Below are positions 60,261-64,000 of a stretch of DNA of 64,000 nucleotides, piece by piece; position 1 is the first letter of the stretch, and every line of letters starts with the position of its first letter. A model generated the notes under the pieces. That model saw only the letters and a program-made list of their open reading frames with translations. It did no database searches and was not told where the DNA came from. The position numbers and the translations under genes were made by a program. The stretch lies in the NCBI RefSeq assembly GCF_013280595.1, contig NZ_JAAATY010000001.1, positions 749,987-813,986 on the forward strand, read 5' to 3'. Origin of the DNA: Kibdelosporangium persicum (lineage in GTDB: Bacteria; Actinomycetota; Actinomycetes; Mycobacteriales; Pseudonocardiaceae).

Positions 60261-60283
60261 GTTTTCGACTAAGGATCGAAAAC
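60261..60283. promoter_or_regulatory. NrtR operator
   Basis: GTTTTCGA, 7 bases, TCGAAAAC is a perfect 23-base palindrome. It ends at the base just before the ATG of the NrtR gene and is 34 bases before nadA, as expected for control of both. Its spacer carries AAGGA, which may be the ribosome site of the regulator. Confidence 0.85.
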
Positions 60284-60988
60284 ATGGCTGATGCTACCAC
60301 CGAGCCCCCCTTGCTCGGCCATGAGGTTTTGGCCGCGGTGCTGCAAGTGAGAGAGGGATCACTCCAGGTCCTGCTCTGGCAGAGGGCCAGGGAACCCCAT
60401 GTGCACCGCTGGTCACTGCCCGGCGGCAGGCTCCGGCTGGACGAGGACGTCGAGCACTCGATCCGCCGTCAGCTCAAGGAGAAGGTCGACGTCCGGCAGC
60501 TCGCGCACGTCGAGCAGCTGGCCGTGTTCAGCGCCCCCGGCCGCGTCCCCGGGCCACGGCTGGTCGCGTCGGCGTTCGTCGGGCTGGTGCCGTCCGACAA
60601 CGATCCCGAGGTCCCGCCGGACACCCGGTGGCACCCGGTGGACGCGCTGCCCACCACCGCCTTCGACCACGAGTCGATCGTGCTGCGGGCCCGGCACCGG
60701 CTGCGGTCGAAGCTGTCGTACACCAACATCGGCTTCGCACTGGCGCCGCCGACGTTCACGATGTCCGAACTGCGGGAGATCTATTCGGCGGCACTCGGTT
60801 ACAGCGTGTCGTCCACCAACCTGCAACGAGTGCTGTCCAGGCGCGGGCTTCTCGAACCGACCGGCGAAACCACCAAGCCGGGACGGTCCGGCGGCCGCCC
60901 GGCCGCGCTGTTCCGGTTCACCGTGCGGGGCATGCAGGTCACCGACGAGTTCGCGGTGTTGCGCCCGCCCGCTGCGAAAACCCGGTGA
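60284..60988 (+). CDS. nrtR: NrtR-type Nudix-domain transcriptional regulator of NAD synthesis
   Basis: A 234-residue protein. Residues about 10-145 are a Nudix-like domain, in which the Nudix box is eroded (GGRLRLDEDVEHSIRRQLKEKV lacks the full GX5EX7REUXEEXGU), as expected for a sensor instead of a hydrolase. Residues about 150-230 are a winged helix (FTMSELREIYSAALGYSVSSTNLQRVLSRRGLL). It probably senses an ADP-ribose-like or NAD-related signal and represses nadABC. Confidence 0.9.
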   Translation: MADATTEPPLLGHEVLAAVLQVREGSLQVLLWQRAREPHVHRWSLPGGRLRLDEDVEHSIRRQLKEKVDVRQLAHVEQLAVFSAPGRVPGPRLVASAFVGLVPSDNDPEVPPDTRWHPVDALPTTAFDHESIVLRARHRLRSKLSYTNIGFALAPPTFTMSELREIYSAALGYSVSSTNLQRVLSRRGLLEPTGETTKPGRSGGRPAALFRFTVRGMQVTDEFAVLRPPAAKTR

Positions 60989-61007
60989 TGCACGTACTTT
61001 GAGTGGT

Positions 61008-61688
61008 GTGCCCGAGACACTTCCGCTGTTTCCCCTGCAGACAGTGCTGCTGCCGGGCGCGAACCTGCCGCTGCACATCTTCGAGCCGCGCTACCGGCAG
61101 CTGACCGTCGACCTGGTCACCGGGACCGTGCCGGAGAAGCGCTTCGGCGTGGTCGGGATCAAGGCCCCGGTCACCGAGGAGGTCGACAAGGTCGACCAAC
61201 TGCTGGCCGTCGGCTGCTCGGCCGTGCTGCGTCAGGCGACGCGGCTGCCGGACGGCCGTTACGACATCATCACCACCGGTGAGCGCAGGTTCCGCCTGCT
61301 CGACCTCGACGCGACCAGCGCGCCGTACCTGATGGGCACGGTCGACTGGATCCGGGACGCCGAGATCCCGCCCGGCGGGGCCGAACGCATCGGATCGCTG
61401 GCCCAGTCGGCACGGGCGGCGTACCGCCGTTACTGCGAAACCGCCTGGGAACGCGAGGACTGGGACGAGCCGGCGGCGGAGACCGACCCGGCCGACCTCG
61501 CGCACCTGCTGGCGGCCGACGCCCTGCTGCCGATGGAGGACCGGCAGGCCGTGCTGGAGGAGATCCGTCCGATGCACCGGTTGCGAATGGTCTACTCGCT
61601 GCTCACGCGAGAAGCAGGGATCATCGCGGCCCTGCACGCGGTCCCCGCTCCCGCCTCGGCCTTCGCAGCCCCCATAACCCTCAACTAA
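61008..61688 (+). CDS. Lon-substrate-binding-domain (LON/PUA-like) protein
   Basis: A 226-residue stand-alone N-terminal Lon domain: LPLFPLQTVLLPGANLPLHIFEPRYRQL, RFGVVGIK, GCSAVLRQATRLPDGRYDIITTGERRFRLL. It lacks the ATPase and protease parts. Function unknown, perhaps an adaptor. The GTG at 61008 is 7 bases after TACTTT, so it may be leaderless. It ends one base before palindrome copy 5. Confidence 0.92.
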   Translation: MPETLPLFPLQTVLLPGANLPLHIFEPRYRQLTVDLVTGTVPEKRFGVVGIKAPVTEEVDKVDQLLAVGCSAVLRQATRLPDGRYDIITTGERRFRLLDLDATSAPYLMGTVDWIRDAEIPPGGAERIGSLAQSARAAYRRYCETAWEREDWDEPAAETDPADLAHLLAADALLPMEDRQAVLEEIRPMHRLRMVYSLLTREAGIIAALHAVPAPASAFAAPITLN

Positions 61689-61689
61689 C

Positions 61690-61737
61690 CCTCGTGAGTG
61701 TTTATCCGTGTTCTAACCCGGATAAACACTCACGAGG
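61690..61737. repeat. Dispersed palindrome, copy 5
   Basis: Arms CCTCGTGAGTGTTTATCC (61690-61707) and its complement (61720-61737), with centre GTGTTCTAACCC as in copy 2. It lies between converging genes. Confidence 0.92.
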
Positions 61738-61758
61738 CGGAGCTGGGGTGGCTGGGGC

Positions 61759-62367
61759 CTAACCGAGGCGGCGGCCCAGGTCGTCCATGCCGTTCCAGGC
61801 CGCCAGCACGCCGTAGGCCAGGGCCGTGGCCAGCGGCTGCGCGAGGATCACCCAGACCGACTCCAGCGTCGGGGCCACCGTGACGGTGTCACCGACGTTG
61901 GTCGTCGCCGGGACCTCGTAGATCCAGCCGGTGAACATGCCGACCATCAACGTGGCCAGGTACGCCGAACCCAGCGAACCCAGCACCGCGGCGACCATCG
62001 TGACCGGGCCACGGCGTTCCCGCAGGAACCACGTGCCCACCCCGACGATGAGCCCGGCGCCCAGGCCGAGCAGGACGAACAGCGCCATCGAGTCGAACCG
62101 GTGGTAACTCTCGGCGGTCAACGGGATCAGGCCGCGCGTCGTGACCTGCTTGAGCTGGTCAGGCGCCAGCAGCGCCCACAACCACGCCAGCGGGATACCG
62201 AGCAGGCTGATCGACGACAGGATGCTGACCGCGGGCAACAGATCCGCTTTGATCACCACGCGTGACCGGGGCGGCTGCGGGAGGTGGTACGGCAGGCCGT
62301 ACACCGCGTAGGGCGGAACCTCCGCTGGCGCATCCCGTTGCCGCGCCTCGACGGGCTGTTCCGCCAC
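61759..62367 (-). CDS. DUF2567-like integral membrane protein
   Basis: A 202-residue protein with four hydrophobic segments (about residues 45-68, 95-115, 123-145, 168-190) and a Pro-rich N-terminus. The outer loop includes IYEVPATTNVGDTVTVAPTLES. The place next to bioB and the topology suit DUF2567, found in this position in actinomycetes. The GTG at 62367 has a GGGAGG site. Function unknown. Confidence 0.78.
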   Translation of the reverse strand: MAEQPVEARQRDAPAEVPPYAVYGLPYHLPQPPRSRVVIKADLLPAVSILSSISLLGIPLAWLWALLAPDQLKQVTTRGLIPLTAESYHRFDSMALFVLLGLGAGLIVGVGTWFLRERRGPVTMVAAVLGSLGSAYLATLMVGMFTGWIYEVPATTNVGDTVTVAPTLESVWVILAQPLATALAYGVLAAWNGMDDLGRRLG

Positions 62368-62406
62368 AGCCGTACCTCCCCTGGTCGACTTCCCAGGGAG
62401 CCGAGC

Positions 62407-62616
62407 TTAGTTGGTTGCCGGTGCGGATGTTGACTCGCCGTGCCGGCTGCAGCGCGCAGTCCACCCGGCCGGGGTCACCTGAACGACCATCCGTCGCGCG
62501 CACCGCGGACAGAACCTCGGCGGGTCGACCAGTGCCAGTCGCCTACGGCACAGTTCGTGACCGGTTTCCCCGTCGGGTTTCCCGCACCAGCCGCAGTAGC
62601 TCACAGCTTCGGTCAC
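62407..62616 (-). CDS. bsaP: BsaP-like biotin synthase auxiliary protein
   Basis: A 69-residue protein with cysteines in YCGWCG, HELC, FCPRC and ARC and the stretch [18 protein letters not shown], which I recall as nearly the same in mycobacterial Rv1590. That protein has been reported as an Fe-S partner needed by the actinomycete type of BioB. The GTG overlaps the bioB stop (GTGA), supporting a joint role. Confidence 0.85.
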   Translation of the reverse strand: MTEAVSYCGWCGKPDGETGHELCRRRLALVDPPRFCPRCARRMVVQVTPAGWTARCSRHGESTSAPATN

Positions 62617-63629
62617 AGGGTCTCGTTCAGTGCTTTGATCGGCATCTTCAGGTCGGCCAGCATCTCCAGGTCCTGGCTGGCCGGACGGCCGAGGTTGGTC
62701 AGGTAGTTGCCGACGATGATCGCGTTGATGCCGCCGAGCATGCCCTGCTCCGCGCCCAGGTCACCGAGCGTGAGCTCACGGCCGCCGGCGAACCGCAACA
62801 TCGTGCGCGGCATGGCCAGCCGGAACGCGGCGACCGTACGCAGCGCCTCGGCGCCTTCCACGATCGGGTAGTTCTCGTACGGCGTGCCGGGGTTCGGGAT
62901 GAGGAAGTTCATCGGCACCTCGTCCGGCTCCAGCTCGGCGAGCTGCACCGCGAACTCGGCGCGCTGCTCGATCGACTCGCCCATGCCGATGATGCCGCCG
63001 GAGCACACCTCCATGCCCGCCGCGCGGACCATCCGCAAGGTCTCCCAGCGCTCGTCCCACGAGTGCGTGGTGACCACGTTCGGGAAGTGCGAACGCGCGG
63101 TCTCCAGGTTGTGGTTGTAGCGGTGGCAGCCCATGTCGACCAGCTCGTCGACCTGCTCCTGTGTGAGCATGCCCAGCGAACAGGCGATCTGGATGTCGTT
63201 GCCGTCGTCCCTGATCGCCTGGATACCGGCCCTGACCTGGTCCAGCAAACGCTTGTCCGGGCCGCGGACGGCGGCGACGATGCAGAACTCGGTGGCGCCA
63301 GTGGCCTTGGTCTGCCGGGCGGCCTTCACCAGACCCGGGATGTCCAGCCACGCGGAGCGCACCGGCGTGGGGAACCGGCCGGACTGCGAGCAGAAGTGGC
63401 AGTCCTCCGGGCAGCCGCCGGTCTTCAGGCTGACGATGCCCTCCACCTCGACCTCGGGGCCACACCAGCGCATCCGGACCTCGTGCGCGAGGCCAAGCAG
63501 TTCCTCGAGGCGGTCGTCGTCCAGCGTGAGCACCTGGACGAGCTGCTCCTGGGACAGTCCGGCCCCACGCTCGAGCACCTGCTCGCGCGCGACCTTCAGG
63601 ATGCCGGTCTTCTCAGCTGCGGCCGTCAA
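62613..63629 (-). CDS. bioB: Biotin synthase
   Basis: A 338-residue radical SAM enzyme that puts sulfur into dethiobiotin. The SAM cluster motif is [12 protein letters not shown]. Further marks are [21 protein letters not shown] and [29 protein letters not shown]-type C-terminal residues. The start is TTG at 63629, with an AAGGAGG site 4 bases upstream, which makes this rare start convincing. Confidence 0.97.
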   Translation of the reverse strand: MTAAAEKTGILKVAREQVLERGAGLSQEQLVQVLTLDDDRLEELLGLAHEVRMRWCGPEVEVEGIVSLKTGGCPEDCHFCSQSGRFPTPVRSAWLDIPGLVKAARQTKATGATEFCIVAAVRGPDKRLLDQVRAGIQAIRDDGNDIQIACSLGMLTQEQVDELVDMGCHRYNHNLETARSHFPNVVTTHSWDERWETLRMVRAAGMEVCSGGIIGMGESIEQRAEFAVQLAELEPDEVPMNFLIPNPGTPYENYPIVEGAEALRTVAAFRLAMPRTMLRFAGGRELTLGDLGAEQGMLGGINAIIVGNYLTNLGRPASQDLEMLADLKMPIKALNETL

Positions 63630-63718
63630 TGGTCCTCCTTGAGCCCCGGTGCTGCGTTCGGTCGATCAGTCTGCCCGAAGAACAGGCTGACGGAGAGGGA
63701 CGTAGCTCACGCGGAGGG

Positions 63719-64000
63719 TCACGAGGACTTGTAGGTCATCGCGAACTGCTCCGGGTCGAAGTCGCCGCCGAACCAGGGCGACAACCCGGCACGCGCGATC
63801 TGGCGGAACCGCTGGGGATCCAGCCCGCCGGCGTCCTGCGGCAGGGCACCGAGCAACGGCGCGCCGGCGGCGACCGGCAGGTCCTCGAGGTTGCAGCGGG
63901 TGGCCAGATCGGGCTCGGCCGGCCAACTGCCGACCACGACACCCAGGGACTCGATACCCCGGCGCAGGAGCGCCTCGGCGGTCAACGCGGTCGCGTTCAG
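63719..64000 (-). CDS. bioD: Dethiobiotin synthetase, C-terminal part (runs off the window)
   Basis: The last 93 residues of an open frame that continues past the right edge: LNATALTAEALLRRGI, GVVVGSWPAEPDLATRCNLEDLP and GAPLLGALP fit the C-terminal half of BioD, which closes the ureido ring of dethiobiotin using ATP and CO2. The active-site P-loop would be outside the window. It precedes bioB by 89 bases in the same direction. Confidence 0.85.
   Translation of the reverse strand: MNATALTAEALLRRGIESLGVVVGSWPAEPDLATRCNLEDLPVAAGAPLLGALPQDAGGLDPQRFRQIARAGLSPWFGGDFDPEQFAMTYKSS

Overview
The window is high-GC DNA packed with genes. It has many GTG and a few TTG starts and many 4-base (ATGA/GTGA) gene overlaps. 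The gene content (trp genes followed by lgt, nadABC with a divergent NrtR, bioB with a small BsaP-like partner, a PriA-type hisA and no trpF, F420-type PPOX enzyme, XRE/DUF397 pair, GPP34 protein) is that of an actinomycete, most likely of the Pseudonocardiales. That placement is inferred from gene order and family knowledge, not from a search. Nearly all of it is core metabolism, interrupted by short accessory blocks. No tRNA, rRNA, CRISPR array, insertion sequence or prophage was seen. No stretch over 300 bases lacks a gene.

Layout. 0-6 kb: a SulP transporter fused to a beta-carbonic anhydrase, then pyk-tesB-gnd on the minus strand. 6-12 kb: pentapeptide-repeat membrane protein, DUF2461 protein, GPP34 protein, serine hydrolase, HAD hydrolase and an atypical aromatic amino acid lyase. 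12-18 kb: glutamate synthase gltB-gltD. 18.6-21.3 kb: BtuF/FecCD-type metal-chelate importer. 21.4-23.3 kb: two oxidoreductases behind a KstR-like operator. 23.2-23.6 kb: an orphan EACC1-type protein. 23.7-29.9 kb: the trp operon (trpE, Trp membrane protein, trpC, trpB, trpA) with lgt, ended by a clear terminator. 30-32.7 kb: TetR regulator, a short zinc-finger anti-sigma-like protein, a membrane protein and an ECF sigma factor.

Histidine genes occupy 32.8-52 kb in pieces: hisF-membrane protein-hisI (32.8-34.2), hisA alone on the plus strand (39.6), hisH (41.1), and hisD-hisC-hisB-small membrane protein (48.8-52). Between them lie MFS/MOSC/PPOX genes, a MerR regulator, a GlxA-type regulator, a self-controlled ClpN-like regulator, a Uma2 nuclease, a 1244-residue LRR-Roc-COR (Roco) GTPase, a shortened P450 with a MarR regulator, and an XRE/DUF397 cluster. 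HisA of this type also does the TrpF step, which joins the his pieces to the trp operon, where trpF is missing. 53-60 kb: ArsR/SRPBCC pair, class V PLP enzyme, peptide-type binding protein and nadA-nadB-nadC with its NrtR regulator. 61-64 kb: Lon-substrate-binding-domain protein, DUF2567-like membrane protein, bsaP-bioB and the end of bioD running off the right edge.

The most unusual layer is repeat DNA. A roughly 50-bp near-perfect palindrome occurs five times at gene 3' ends. Two oppositely oriented copies flank exactly the hisA-Uma2 segment that appears inverted relative to the rest of the his genes. A second family of 22-bp tandem units occurs at two loci, and a 13-bp TGTGA repeat array lies in front of trpC.
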